IMG/VR virus record: IMGVR_UViG_3300032325_000432
Coordinates: 1-64,000 of that record
Source: a virus
DNA: 64,000 nucleotides
Strand: one strand, 5' to 3'
Position 1 is the stretch's first letter. Each line of letters opens with the position of its first letter. Of the stretch, positions 39,769 to 48,822 are shown in pieces. The notes under the pieces were generated by a model, which made no database searches, was not told where the DNA came from, and was given only the letters and a program-made list of their open reading frames with translations. Position numbers and translations under genes: made by a program.

Positions 39769-40550
39769 CTTTCAAGGTATCCTATTCTATAGAATTCATT
39801 TACATTAGACTCTATTTGCTGTTGTGTCTCTGTGTCTAGAGAATTTCTAAACTCCCAACAGCCTCCACGCTCTACTGGCGTATGAGAAATAACGGGAAAA
39901 GATTCAACTCTTGGAGTAAAGTCTGTGTCGTCTTTATGAGATACTACTATTTTTTGTATGTTTTTATATCCCATATAAGCAGATAGTGTATGGTCGTCGT
40001 TCCAAGACTTAGAGACAAAATTATTTTTGAATTCTTCTACGTCAAAAAACTTTCTCTTGTATGATACTGTTTTATATCCCTCAAGTATCTTAACTCTTGT
40101 ATCTTTTGTAACGGTTGTACAGAAGTGGCATGATCCGTCGAGGGCACTCATTCCTGCAAATCCTATAGCTGCGTCTGGATATCTTTCTCTAGCATCTATA
40201 TGTGCTTCTATCATACCATCCATATAGTATAAGTCATCATCAGCAACTATTATTAGTGTTTCTGGATCGCTGATTCTTTCTAGAGTTGGTAGTATTTTGG
40301 TGATAGATCCGAGGTCATCAGTTCTAAAGATCTTAAGATGATTGTGTTTTTCTTGGAATTCATATAGCCAATCAGGTATGTGCAATTCTTCCCCTGTCCT
40401 TTTGTACACATGAGGGATGTTGAAATGAATCTCATAATTACTATAAGATTGTTCAATGAGCGTCTTTAGTCCTAGTCTAGTACCCATATAGTCTTTTGGT
40501 TCCATGAGTCTATTTGGTACTGTCGTTAGTGTTACTATGATATCTGACAT
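39765..40550 (-). CDS. Glycosyltransferase (GT-A like)
   Basis: Start is ATG (minus) at 40550. VTLTTVPNRL opens a nucleotide-sugar domain and LIIVADDDLYYMDG holds a DDD metal site; WNDDHTLS is later. A GT-A glycosyltransferase with a domain resembling those of family 2-type enzymes. Sugar unknown. Starts one base from the upstream methyltransferase. Confidence 0.7.
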   Translation of the reverse strand: MSDIIVTLTTVPNRLMEPKDYMGTRLGLKTLIEQSYSNYEIHFNIPHVYKRTGEELHIPDWLYEFQEKHNHLKIFRTDDLGSITKILPTLERISDPETLIIVADDDLYYMDGMIEAHIDARERYPDAAIGFAGMSALDGSCHFCTTVTKDTRVKILEGYKTVSYKRKFFDVEEFKNNFVSKSWNDDHTLSAYMGYKNIQKIVVSHKDDTDFTPRVESFPVISHTPVERGGCWEFRNSLDTETQQQIESNVNEFYRIGYLER

Positions 40551-40551
40551 A

Positions 40552-41244
40552 TTAAATCCTGTATAAAAATAGTGTTTGTCTACCATTAAACAACAAAGAA
40601 TATCCATTATCTATAAGATACGGAGATAGAAGTCTATCCTTGCCTCCATCGGCAGTATTAAAATCTGTATCGTCTATTAAAATAAGATGAACATTTGAAA
40701 GTTTGTCTTTAGCTGCTTTGTAAGCTTCAAGGTGATTCTCTGCAAAATTTGGCGTCCCCTTATCCCATCCGTCTAGATATAGTATATCTATTTTTTTATC
40801 GAAGTTTTTAAGAAACTCTATTCCGTCATGAGGAATATTGACATGTAAATTGTCTGGTTTAGTTTGTCCGATATTTGAGTAACACCAATCTACTCCATTA
40901 ATACAGTTAGTATCTATGTCCACAGTATAAACATCAAAGCCTGCTCTTGCCCAAAAGAATGTAGCGTGTCCATCGCAACAACAAGGAGGAGACACAAATG
41001 GATCTATGTTCGGTGAATCAAAATAGTCAATACATTTTTGGCTGGAAGACAATCTGGTAGAGCCTATCTCTACAACAGTATTAAGACTCAAAAGTTTTGC
41101 TATTTCTATAGTCTTTTTAATAAATGGAGCTGGCTTAGATCTGCGAATATCATAATCTTCACCGGTTAAATTATCATATTGCCAGTATTTCTTTTCTATT
41201 TTAAAGTCTAATAGACTATTGTATATATTATTTATTAATCTCAT
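40552..41244 (-). CDS. SAM methyltransferase-like protein
   Basis: 230 aa. TVVEIGSTRLSSSQKCIDYF carries a glycine-poor SAM-type loop, DVYTVDIDTNC the acidic strand and ILYLDGWDKGTPN the fourth strand. The CCCCDGH stretch is odd for the family and may be a metal site. It probably modifies a sugar or amino acid. Overlaps both neighbours. Confidence 0.6.
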   Translation of the reverse strand: MRLINNIYNSLLDFKIEKKYWQYDNLTGEDYDIRRSKPAPFIKKTIEIAKLLSLNTVVEIGSTRLSSSQKCIDYFDSPNIDPFVSPPCCCDGHATFFWARAGFDVYTVDIDTNCINGVDWCYSNIGQTKPDNLHVNIPHDGIEFLKNFDKKIDILYLDGWDKGTPNFAENHLEAYKAAKDKLSNVHLILIDDTDFNTADGGKDRLLSPYLIDNGYSLLFNGRQTLFLYRI

Positions 41245-42116
41245 AGTAATTCTTCAATGTTTAATATATTTGATAAAACTAACACGTTTCCATTTCTTGA
41301 TCCATTACTGTTATACCAGTTCAAGCCATTTTGGGCAACATGCATCATATAGTCAGTATCCTTTAAAAGCCTGCTATACTTTTCTAGTATAATTTCTAGT
41401 TGTTGCTTTGGATCCTCTACTGTTTCAAAAGGAACATAGTGTAATCCAGCAACTAATGGATTACAAAAATCTGTAGTTTTGAGTTCTGGTCTTAGTAACA
41501 CAGAACCAACGCCAAGTATCTCTATATCTCTATTACATATTTCAGCAGATCCATTTAAACTCAAACCAATTAAATGGCTATTTAATTCTTGTATATATTC
41601 TTCATAGGAGACTCTTGTATTTTCTATGGTAATGGCATCTCTATATTGATTTAGATTGCCTATAAAAAATCTTGAGCCATGCAAGTAACCCCTAAATAAC
41701 AAACCTTTATTTGTTTTATGAAAGAAGTGCTTATCAGAGCTATTAATCGCTGTTTCTATATTTAGATTATACGTAGAATATGAAGACGGTATTATTTTAT
41801 GGCTTTTGGCATTAACAGAGGAATATACTCCTAAGCAATTAGAATTATCCCAATCACATTTATCATCTAGTAGTTCATATGCTCTATCCCAATATGTAAC
41901 TACTTTATATTTTTTTGTGGCTACATTTTCTATTATTAGATGATGAGGTCCAGTTTTATGTCCATAATTATTATTATATGAAATACTGGTATTATCTAGA
42001 GAGATTCTGTCTCCATAGATGAACTTATAGTGATCATATAAAGATTGAAATATTGCCGTTGGCATCCAACCACTAAATGATGGTTGAGCATAAAAGACTA
42101 GTTGTGTTTCGGACAT
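41241..42116 (-). CDS. Glycosyltransferase-like protein (GT-B, exostosin-like)
   Basis: 291 aa. YEEYIQELNSHLIGLSLNG and CNRDIEILGVGSVLLRPEL resemble the CAP10/exostosin C-terminal nucleotide-sugar site. Overlaps neighbours by 1-4 bases. Acceptor unknown. Confidence 0.6.
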   Translation of the reverse strand: MSETQLVFYAQPSFSGWMPTAIFQSLYDHYKFIYGDRISLDNTSISYNNNYGHKTGPHHLIIENVATKKYKVVTYWDRAYELLDDKCDWDNSNCLGVYSSVNAKSHKIIPSSYSTYNLNIETAINSSDKHFFHKTNKGLLFRGYLHGSRFFIGNLNQYRDAITIENTRVSYEEYIQELNSHLIGLSLNGSAEICNRDIEILGVGSVLLRPELKTTDFCNPLVAGLHYVPFETVEDPKQQLEIILEKYSRLLKDTDYMMHVAQNGLNWYNSNGSRNGNVLVLSNILNIEELL

Positions 42117-42913
42117 TATTGACTTTCTGTGGGATGTCCTATTTTATGTCCGTTGGCCTTGATAGCTCTTGATAATATATGATGATTCCATCCTAGTTCA
42201 TAGGGAACATATTCAGCAACTAGAGCAGATGCTCCAATTTCAAAACCTTCTGCCCATGTCCCTTGAGTATATGGTCTATTAGCAAGATAGTCATGAAACC
42301 ATTTGAACTGATTATAAAAAGCTCTTAATTTTTTTGAGTTTAAAAACACCAGTAAATACTCTGCTGGAAGAGTAGCATTATTCCACTCTGGTCTAGGATG
42401 AGTATCTAAATCATAGTTAAAAATTTTGTGCCAAAAAATACCGTGATGAGGATTGTTTTTTGTCTTAAAATCTTCTAGAAACTCAATGAACCTGTAAGAA
42501 TTTCTTGGTGCTAAAAAGTCATATCCTTTGGAATGTACATCACTAAAAAAAGACTGTACAACCTTTTCATCCCACCACTCTAAAGAATTATCACAGTCTG
42601 TCCAGATAGTATAGAAATCTTCTGGAACTGAAAGAAGTTGCTCTATACACCTATATCTCATATTGAAATTGAAGTCTGATGCCGGGCCTTCTGGACTTCC
42701 TATAGGTAGTCTTATCTTAAAATCTTTTTTAGATATATTGTCTATCAGAATTCTATTATTGTTTGGATAATAGTCATTAACCATACTCCCACAGTCTGTG
42801 GTTAATGCAAAATTATGACTTGTTTTAGTTAATACTTCATCTATTAGCTTTAAGGTATAGTCTCTAGTATAGTTTTCGCCTAAACTGAGTGTGGTAAAAT
42901 AGATAGGTTTCAT
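42116..42913 (-). CDS. Glycosyltransferase-like protein
   Basis: 265 aa from ATG at 42913. IYFTTLSLGENYTRDYTLK and FYTIWTDCDNSLEWWD, a DCD metal-like motif, are in the GT-A pattern. NLFR-type substrate motifs are not obvious. Overlaps the methyltransferase upstream by 4 bases. Confidence 0.55.
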   Translation of the reverse strand: MKPIYFTTLSLGENYTRDYTLKLIDEVLTKTSHNFALTTDCGSMVNDYYPNNNRILIDNISKKDFKIRLPIGSPEGPASDFNFNMRYRCIEQLLSVPEDFYTIWTDCDNSLEWWDEKVVQSFFSDVHSKGYDFLAPRNSYRFIEFLEDFKTKNNPHHGIFWHKIFNYDLDTHPRPEWNNATLPAEYLLVFLNSKKLRAFYNQFKWFHDYLANRPYTQGTWAEGFEIGASALVAEYVPYELGWNHHILSRAIKANGHKIGHPTESQ

Positions 42914-43458
42914 TGTTTCTTTCTGAAGGCGCAATAATAGTAGATATTCGTACCTACCTCTATTTTTATTTTACACTCTTTACCATTTATTTTAACAATT
43001 TCTAGAAGAGGATAGTGTTTTGACATGATTTCGTCAGAGAGGTCTGGTTGTAAATGAACCTCATGTATGTTGTTATTTACCACATCTTGAGGTAGATTAT
43101 ATGGAACAACCACTAAAATCTCATCACATCTAGCACATAAATACTCTATCAAAGAAGAGGCATCTTCTCTGCTCAAATGCTCCAGTATATCTCCCAAAAT
43201 AATAAAATTATAGTGATCAAATTTAAAGTCTAATATATTGGTATTGTATATTTTGTTGTATAGATTATGCAACTGGTATTCTTTGATATATGGCTCCCAT
43301 ATTTCCACTCCGTCCATCTTGTTGATAAAATGGTCTTTTAGTAGTTTAGGGTAATATCCATGTCCACAACCAATATCTAATACAGAAGCCTCTTTAGGAA
43401 TATTATTCTCTACAAAAGCTTTAATATCATTTGTTAAATAGCCCCAATTTCCAGGCAT
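42910..43458 (-). CDS. Class I SAM methyltransferase
   Basis: 182 aa. ASVLDIGCGHGYYPKLL is motif I, GVEIWEPYI the acidic strand, and FIILGDILEHLSRED the motif near the active site. Likely adds methyl groups to a sugar or glycan precursor. Shares its first base with the end of the GT60-like gene. Confidence 0.8.
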   Translation of the reverse strand: MPGNWGYLTNDIKAFVENNIPKEASVLDIGCGHGYYPKLLKDHFINKMDGVEIWEPYIKEYQLHNLYNKIYNTNILDFKFDHYNFIILGDILEHLSREDASSLIEYLCARCDEILVVVPYNLPQDVVNNNIHEVHLQPDLSDEIMSKHYPLLEIVKINGKECKIKIEVGTNIYYYCAFRKKQ

Positions 43459-44744
43459 TATAAATTACCTGTAATGGGATCGGCCCATCCCTTGCTTATG
43501 CTATGAGGCCACACTAGCCAACTATGGGGATTTTGGTCTGTCTGGAATTCTCTCCATACCTTACAGTATGAATCAGGATCATTCTTCATTCTCAATATTT
43601 CATCTTTGTCTGCATCTTTTCTGTATATATCATTTCCCTCTTTGTCCTTGAAGGCGACTGCCCAAAAATCATAGTCTGTCTCTGGAACTTGATGATATCC
43701 AATATCAATACAGTGCTTGAATATTCTTAAAAATGCAGCATCAAATTCTTCATCAGAAACATTTTGAAGAGGGTCTGGTGGTGGTTGATGATCTAGTACA
43801 CTTTTTTGTATAGCTCTTCTAGAGAAACTCAAACCGGCGTATCTCTCGTAGTCTCTAAGAGATCGTTTGGTTCCAAAACCGAATTCTCCAAAATCTATAT
43901 CATTCTTTTCGCCATCCATCTCGAATAGTTTTCTATTTCTTAGATGACATTCATTATTCCTTTTAACCCATTCTTTATCATCATCCCACTGTTTGGTTCT
44001 GCCTTTTCTTGTATATTCATGCCAACAAACGACCTTATTAGGATGGAATAAATCATATCCTTGGGTAAAGGCACGAACAGCAATGCTAATTTCTTCTCCG
44101 TGAAAGTAATATTTGGGATCATGAGGTACTTCATGACAGAATTCACCAACCGTAAAAGCAAAGTGAGCACTATAAAATCTTGCTGGTAGCGGCTTGTTCT
44201 TATTATCCCATGCGTCAAATGATGCAGGCAAGAAGAATACTGCTCCTTCTGGGATGAATCTATCGAAATTCATTTTCCATGGCTCATTAACTCTTAGTGC
44301 CGGATCATTGTCAGGATCAAAACTGGGTATATAGGCAGTAATTAAAGGCTTTTCATGACCGTCTGACTGCAACTCTTTTAACATATCTATTAGTGTTGCA
44401 TCCCAGTCTTTAGCAAATCTGTGATGAGAATCTAATTGTAATGTATATTTTTCTCCATTATAAAGAGATTGTACTTTATTTCTAGCCCAACAAACTCCAC
44501 AGCTCTCTGTGTAGGGAATATCTAAAATTCTAAATCTAGGATCCTCTAAAAATTCTTGTATATCTGGCCAGGTATCTTCTGTAGATCTCTGCCATGAAAT
44601 GCCGATTCTAAGATTCTCAGGATTTTTTGCCTGAGATAGCATATCTTTGATAGTCGGCAATAATTGGGGGTCTCTGTAAGAAGCTATTTGAACAAAAATG
44701 GTATCCTGATCAGTGCTAATTTTCTCTTCTTTCGTGACCTTCAT
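43458..44744 (-). CDS. GlcNAc-transferase-like (GT60 type) glycosyltransferase
   Basis: 428 aa. FVQIASYRDPQLLPTIKDM at the N-terminus, RIGISWQ and QLDSHHRF (a D-x-H metal motif), and HEYTRKGR later, are those of the family that includes the Skp1-hydroxyproline GlcNAc-transferase of Dictyostelium. It moves a sugar (GlcNAc in the known enzyme) onto a protein hydroxyl. The acceptor here is unknown, but a protein target is plausible. Confidence 0.8.
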   Translation of the reverse strand: MKVTKEEKISTDQDTIFVQIASYRDPQLLPTIKDMLSQAKNPENLRIGISWQRSTEDTWPDIQEFLEDPRFRILDIPYTESCGVCWARNKVQSLYNGEKYTLQLDSHHRFAKDWDATLIDMLKELQSDGHEKPLITAYIPSFDPDNDPALRVNEPWKMNFDRFIPEGAVFFLPASFDAWDNKNKPLPARFYSAHFAFTVGEFCHEVPHDPKYYFHGEEISIAVRAFTQGYDLFHPNKVVCWHEYTRKGRTKQWDDDKEWVKRNNECHLRNRKLFEMDGEKNDIDFGEFGFGTKRSLRDYERYAGLSFSRRAIQKSVLDHQPPPDPLQNVSDEEFDAAFLRIFKHCIDIGYHQVPETDYDFWAVAFKDKEGNDIYRKDADKDEILRMKNDPDSYCKVWREFQTDQNPHSWLVWPHSISKGWADPITGNL

Positions 44745-46368
44745 AATGATGAACCCTATTGTGTGTTATTGGACTAGCTAGTAAAATAGAAGGCTTAACT
44801 TTTTGTTCTTTGGTTAGCGTGTATATGTGACTCATCCATGTTTGCTCAAATGGAGATGCCCACTTGGTATCCAGAAAACACTTTTTATTACCTTCTTGAG
44901 ATATTATATGAGGCCAGTTTGAGTAGTAAACCTCTCCTTCTGCATATGCAACGCTATTAATTGTTTTTATGTTAGAGAATTTAGTTAACGGTTTTTTAGA
45001 AATATCTCCAAAGTATTCTATTTTTCTCTCTCCTGGAATATTATGCCAACTCCACTGCTCTCCATTGTGTCCGTAAAACTCACTAAAGCTAAACTTTAAA
45101 AAATCATACTCTTCAATATCCATAATTTTATGTACAGTATTATATAGATCATTTACTCTTTTAGCAAAACCAAATGGGCAAGTTATATCTATTAAGTCTA
45201 GTAACATATCATCCTCAAAAAATAACATATACTTATTGCCAGATTCTGCAAATTCTTCTGCCGCATACTGTCTAGCGCGACATATTCCCATATTCCCTTC
45301 TCTTATCTCTCTAAAGTTATACTTTTTGCATATCTCTTCATACTTACCAAAAAGATTCTCTTTATTTGAATTATTGATAAGAACTTTTTCTGTTTTTTGC
45401 AGAAAATTGTTGTCAAACTTTTCGAATGAATTTATAACCATCTCCAACTGTTCTGGAGAATTAAAAGCATTAATATATAATGTTGTATTGTTATTTTTAT
45501 GTATTTTAGTTGATTGCTTAACTTGCTGCTTGGTATTAAGATTTTTAACATTTTCGAAAAAGGTTGAAATAAGACCATCAGAATTGATACTTTCAAACTG
45601 GAAGTTCTCTGGATCTAGATATGTCATTAATGTGAATATGCTTTCCTCAGTTCCCATGAAGCCAGAAGAAAGAGTATCATTTAATAGTCCATAATACATA
45701 TCATTTGCTTTAGATAAATAATCCTTATTACCTCCAAAAAAACCACCGCGAGCAACTCTATCAACAACATCAGATCTAGCATATTTTTTCATTGCTGCTA
45801 TATCGAATCCATGAATCTCGGTCTGTGTTTCATAAGGAAAACAAACAAACAAAAACTTTTGAACAAAATTCTCTAATTTTTCCAAGACATTGTCATGATA
45901 AAAATATCCAGGATGAACTGTATTGGTTATTCCTCCGTCTAGCCAGTAATAAAAATCAGAGTTAAAAGGATTAAATACCTTGGCATTATGCAAAAGGAAC
46001 ATTTTGCTCATGACCATAGGGTTGTACCATTCCATTTTAGCTTGCGTACTATCTGCTAACCATCCAACCTGATTGATCCATTCGGGATTTGTTCTTATTT
46101 TTTGTATTTTGTCAAAGAACGGGAAAAAATTTCCATTAAATTGTTCTTTTGTGTGATGATATACTACAGTATTCTCTTTCTTCCTGTGCTTCCAAACTAT
46201 ATCTTCATTTTCTGGGTCTATAAATATAGCAAGATTAATGTCTTGTAGTGTCAATAATAGTTTTTCGAAATTTTTAATGTAGTGCGAAAAGTCTCTGCCC
46301 CAGCCCTCAGATAATTCTCCTCTTTTTAGGTCCCATATTCCTGTTACGATTGTGGTATTTTTGCTCAT
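44716..46368 (-). CDS. Two-domain glycosyltransferase (HtrL/YibB plus GT-A)
   Basis: 550 aa. The first 290 residues begin TIVTGIWDLKRGE and have an HtrL/YibB-like layout (YYWLDGG, GTEESIF). The second part from about residue 295 (TLYINAFNSPEQLEMVI..., then FFEDDMLL) is a separate GT-A domain with EDDM metal motif. A fusion of two transferases. First gene of the leftward operon, 29 bases overlapping the next. Confidence 0.72.
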   Translation of the reverse strand: MSKNTTIVTGIWDLKRGELSEGWGRDFSHYIKNFEKLLLTLQDINLAIFIDPENEDIVWKHRKKENTVVYHHTKEQFNGNFFPFFDKIQKIRTNPEWINQVGWLADSTQAKMEWYNPMVMSKMFLLHNAKVFNPFNSDFYYWLDGGITNTVHPGYFYHDNVLEKLENFVQKFLFVCFPYETQTEIHGFDIAAMKKYARSDVVDRVARGGFFGGNKDYLSKANDMYYGLLNDTLSSGFMGTEESIFTLMTYLDPENFQFESINSDGLISTFFENVKNLNTKQQVKQSTKIHKNNNTTLYINAFNSPEQLEMVINSFEKFDNNFLQKTEKVLINNSNKENLFGKYEEICKKYNFREIREGNMGICRARQYAAEEFAESGNKYMLFFEDDMLLDLIDITCPFGFAKRVNDLYNTVHKIMDIEEYDFLKFSFSEFYGHNGEQWSWHNIPGERKIEYFGDISKKPLTKFSNIKTINSVAYAEGEVYYSNWPHIISQEGNKKCFLDTKWASPFEQTWMSHIYTLTKEQKVKPSILLASPITHNRVHHYEGHERREN

Positions 46369-46452
46369 AATAATGATAGACTTTTGCGTTTAGTGAGGGG
46401 ATAGGATGTGGTATAGAGTACTAAGAGATATTTAAATCCCGGCATCTGAACA

Positions 46453-46481
46453 ATAGTAATTGCAGCACAACCAGTGGTCAA
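46453..46481 (-). promoter_or_regulatory. Leftward promoter of the glycan operon
   Basis: Read leftward: TTGACC (46481-46476), 17-base spacer, TACTAT (46458-46453). It is 85 bases before the start of the first leftward gene. No CCGATA box. Confidence 0.6.
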
Positions 46482-46505
46482 GACCAAAAAATCGTCTAAT
46501 GTGTC

Positions 46506-46533
46506 TTGACAAGATTTTTTTTTGGAGTAGTAT
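46506..46533 (+). promoter_or_regulatory. Rightward promoter of the second glycan operon
   Basis: TTGACA at 46506-46511 and TAGTAT at 46528-46533 with a 16-base spacer rich in T. The spacer lacks CCGATA. The two divergent promoters are separated by 24 bases. Confidence 0.65.
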
Positions 46534-46593
46534 GATTGAGGCGTCGATTTTTAGTTGTTATGTTGCTTTTTTATGAGGTTAAATTGTTATTCT

Positions 46594-46806
46594 ATGTCAA
46601 GGCTTGATTCTGATTCTGATTCCAATGGAAAAGACTACAGGAGAGAAAAATTTAAAAGCAAAAAAAATTGGAATAAAAACTCAAGAGAAGATGATGGCTA
46701 CTTAAATAAGCAAGCCAGTAAATCTTACAAAAAAGAGATCAAAGAAAAAAAAGAATCAATGTTAGAAGAAGAGATATGGGATGATTGGGAAGAATACAAC
46801 AAATGA
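46594..46806 (+). CDS. Basic, disordered protein, 70 aa
   Basis: Rich in Ser/Asp at the N-terminus (RLDSDSDSNGKD) then Lys and Glu. ATG 46573 is an alternative start. No domain recognised. It opens the rightward operon. Confidence 0.5.
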   Translation: MSRLDSDSDSNGKDYRREKFKSKKNWNKNSREDDGYLNKQASKSYKKEIKEKKESMLEEEIWDDWEEYNK

Positions 46807-47057
46807 AATATATAGAGGAACTATCTTACGGACAGTGCTTCAGATATCAGACAAAGTATTTTATAGTAACAACCGACTTTAAGCATAATAGAGATATAAA
46901 ATGCATAGATTTAACTAATGGAATGTCTATATGGATGAGTGCCTCAGAAATAGTTGAAGACATAGACATATATACCTTAGATAAAGACAACGTTTTAATA
47001 CCTTTAAGAGAACGCAAAAATGAATATAACATGGATAAAACTAAAAACATTTCTTAA
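46803..47057 (+). CDS. Small beta protein, 84 aa
   Basis: ATG 46803 in an ATGA overlap. KYIEELSYGQCFRYQTKYFIVTTD is a small beta-barrel pattern seen in phages. Function unknown. Overlaps the next gene by 38 bases. Confidence 0.6.
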   Translation: MKYIEELSYGQCFRYQTKYFIVTTDFKHNRDIKCIDLTNGMSIWMSASEIVEDIDIYTLDKDNVLIPLRERKNEYNMDKTKNIS

Positions 47058-47277
47058 TTCTCTTTGGTGGCATATATATTCTGGCTTTCCCAAAAGCACT
47101 CAATCTGAAATAGATCACAGATATTCAATATGCCTAGCCTGCGAGAAATTTAACCACAAGAAATCCGAATGTAAGATATGCGGATGTGCCATCAGCAATA
47201 AAAAAATATTTCTAAACAAACTTGCATGGGCCGATCAGTCTTGCCCCATAAATAAATGGACAAAAATAAAGGACTAA
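47020..47277 (+). CDS. Zinc-binding protein, 85 aa
   Basis: RYSICLACEKF, CKICGCAI and CPINKW supply three Cys pairs, resembling the DUF6171-type zinc ribbon. A hydrophobic N-terminal helix precedes them. Overlaps neighbours; function unknown. Confidence 0.62.
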   Translation: MNITWIKLKTFLNSLWWHIYSGFPKSTQSEIDHRYSICLACEKFNHKKSECKICGCAISNKKIFLNKLAWADQSCPINKWTKIKD

Positions 47278-47279
47278 AA

Positions 47280-47834
47280 ATGAAAACACAAACAAGATAT
47301 AATAAACAAACGTATTTAACTTCTACCAACGATATATTTTCTGTAATATCTGAAAGAGTAAAAGCAGACAATAATGGCTGTACAGTCATTGTTCCTCATG
47401 TATGTAATAATGTTGATGCTTTTGGTGCTGGATTTGCTGGTCAAGTTGCCTCAAATTTTCCAACAGTAAAAGCAGACTACCATATGCTTGGCAAAACATT
47501 CTTAAAAAATAATTTAGGATATACTCAATTCCTAAAAGTATATGAACAACCAAAGTATAGACACAGACTTATATTTGCTAATATGATTGCACAGAACGGA
47601 ATAGTTTCTCCTCAGAATCCCAGACCGTTAAACTATCTTGCTCTAGCTAAATGCATGGTGGGTATATCAAAATTCATTTCAGAGCAAACAGACTTCTTGA
47701 ACAAGAACGAGAATGTTGAGATACATGCTCCAAAATTCGGAAGCGGATTGGCTGGAGGTAATTGGAATTTTATCGGTAATTTAATTGAAGACATATGGAC
47801 CCCTTATAAAGTATATATCTATACACAAAAATAA
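47280..47834 (+). CDS. Macro-domain protein (ADP-ribose binding)
   Basis: ATG 47280 (a longer 47256 start overlaps the previous gene). IVPHVCNNVDAFGAGFAG and APKFGSGLAGGNWNFI are the two loops that hold ADP-ribose in macro domains. It might remove ADP-ribose from proteins or cut ADP-ribose phosphate. In phages such proteins may oppose NAD-based defence, but that is inference. Confidence 0.85.
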   Translation: MKTQTRYNKQTYLTSTNDIFSVISERVKADNNGCTVIVPHVCNNVDAFGAGFAGQVASNFPTVKADYHMLGKTFLKNNLGYTQFLKVYEQPKYRHRLIFANMIAQNGIVSPQNPRPLNYLALAKCMVGISKFISEQTDFLNKNENVEIHAPKFGSGLAGGNWNFIGNLIEDIWTPYKVYIYTQK

Positions 47835-47836
47835 TT

Positions 47837-48130
47837 ATGAATTTTTTACATTGGATGTATCTTAGACTTAAGTTTAAGTACAAAGAAGAAGCAGATATAT
47901 TGTCTCAGTATGAGCGGATACTGACAAGTACAAAACTTATCAAAAAAACCATACCAATTAACTTTATAGACAAAATCTGTAAAGAGCATTTTATTGATTT
48001 TGATCTAGACAAAGTTCCAGATTTAAACATGGGATATACAGAAGAAGAAAGATCTAGAATACGAAATTTTGCTATAGATATATTGAATAAAACTCTATTG
48101 ACCGGCGAAGAAATCTTGACAAATAAATGA
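47837..48130 (+). CDS. Hypothetical helical protein, 97 aa
   Basis: Not recognised. Helices, with YTEEERSRIRNFAIDIL near the C-terminus. Two bases after the macro-domain gene; overlaps the next glycosyltransferase by 4. Confidence 0.58.
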   Translation: MNFLHWMYLRLKFKYKEEADILSQYERILTSTKLIKKTIPINFIDKICKEHFIDFDLDKVPDLNMGYTEEERSRIRNFAIDILNKTLLTGEEILTNK

Positions 48131-48822
48131 AAAGAATTATTTCATATAGTCTATGGGGCAAAGACACTAGGTATACAATAGGAGCTATACAGAATAGCAA
48201 ATTGGCAAAGTATTATTTTCCAGGATGGATTAGTCGTTTCTATTGTGGTCTTGATGTTCCAGAAAAAATTATCCAAGAGATCCGCGATATAGAGAATACC
48301 GACATTGTTCTGTTAGATGAGACACCTGATTGGACAGGTATGTTCTGGAGATTTTATGCAGCAGAGAACGCTGACATCATGATTAGTAGAGACGCAGACG
48401 CAAGACTCTCAAGTAGAGAAGCGTGTGCTGTACAAAACTGGCTATCATCAAACAATGACTTTCATATCATTAGAGATCATCCGTATCATGCTCGTCCTAT
48501 TATGGGAGGAATGTGGGGATGCAGAAACGGTATTTTAGCCAATATTAAAGATCTAATCTACGGCTTTAATAAATCAAATAGATATGAGATAGACCAAGAT
48601 TTTTTAGGAAATATAGTCTACCCAATAATCAGAGACAGGTCTACGGTTCACGATCCGTTTTATGAGAAAAAACCATTTCCTAAAGAGTGCGGTAACAGAA
48701 TACCTTGTTTTCACATAGGACAAGCTTATGATCAATATGGTGTTGTATTAGGAGTAGACGAATACGGTCCAGCTTCATATCTGGAATATATACGGTCTAA
48801 TGAAGGTATAATCATAGTATGA
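48127..48822 (+). CDS. Glycosyltransferase-like protein (DADAR motif)
   Basis: 231 aa. ISYSLWGKDTRYTIGAIQN opening and ISRDADARLSSRE, with a DxDxR metal motif, mark a GT-A family. GGMWGCRNG is an active-site loop. Sugar unknown. Overlaps the next gene by 4 bases. Confidence 0.72.
   Translation: MKRIISYSLWGKDTRYTIGAIQNSKLAKYYFPGWISRFYCGLDVPEKIIQEIRDIENTDIVLLDETPDWTGMFWRFYAAENADIMISRDADARLSSREACAVQNWLSSNNDFHIIRDHPYHARPIMGGMWGCRNGILANIKDLIYGFNKSNRYEIDQDFLGNIVYPIIRDRSTVHDPFYEKKPFPKECGNRIPCFHIGQAYDQYGVVLGVDEYGPASYLEYIRSNEGIIIV

Noticed and set aside
44716-45694. Plus-strand frame at 45236-45694
   Set aside because: Lies fully inside the two-domain glycosyltransferase on the minus strand and lacks a ribosome site.
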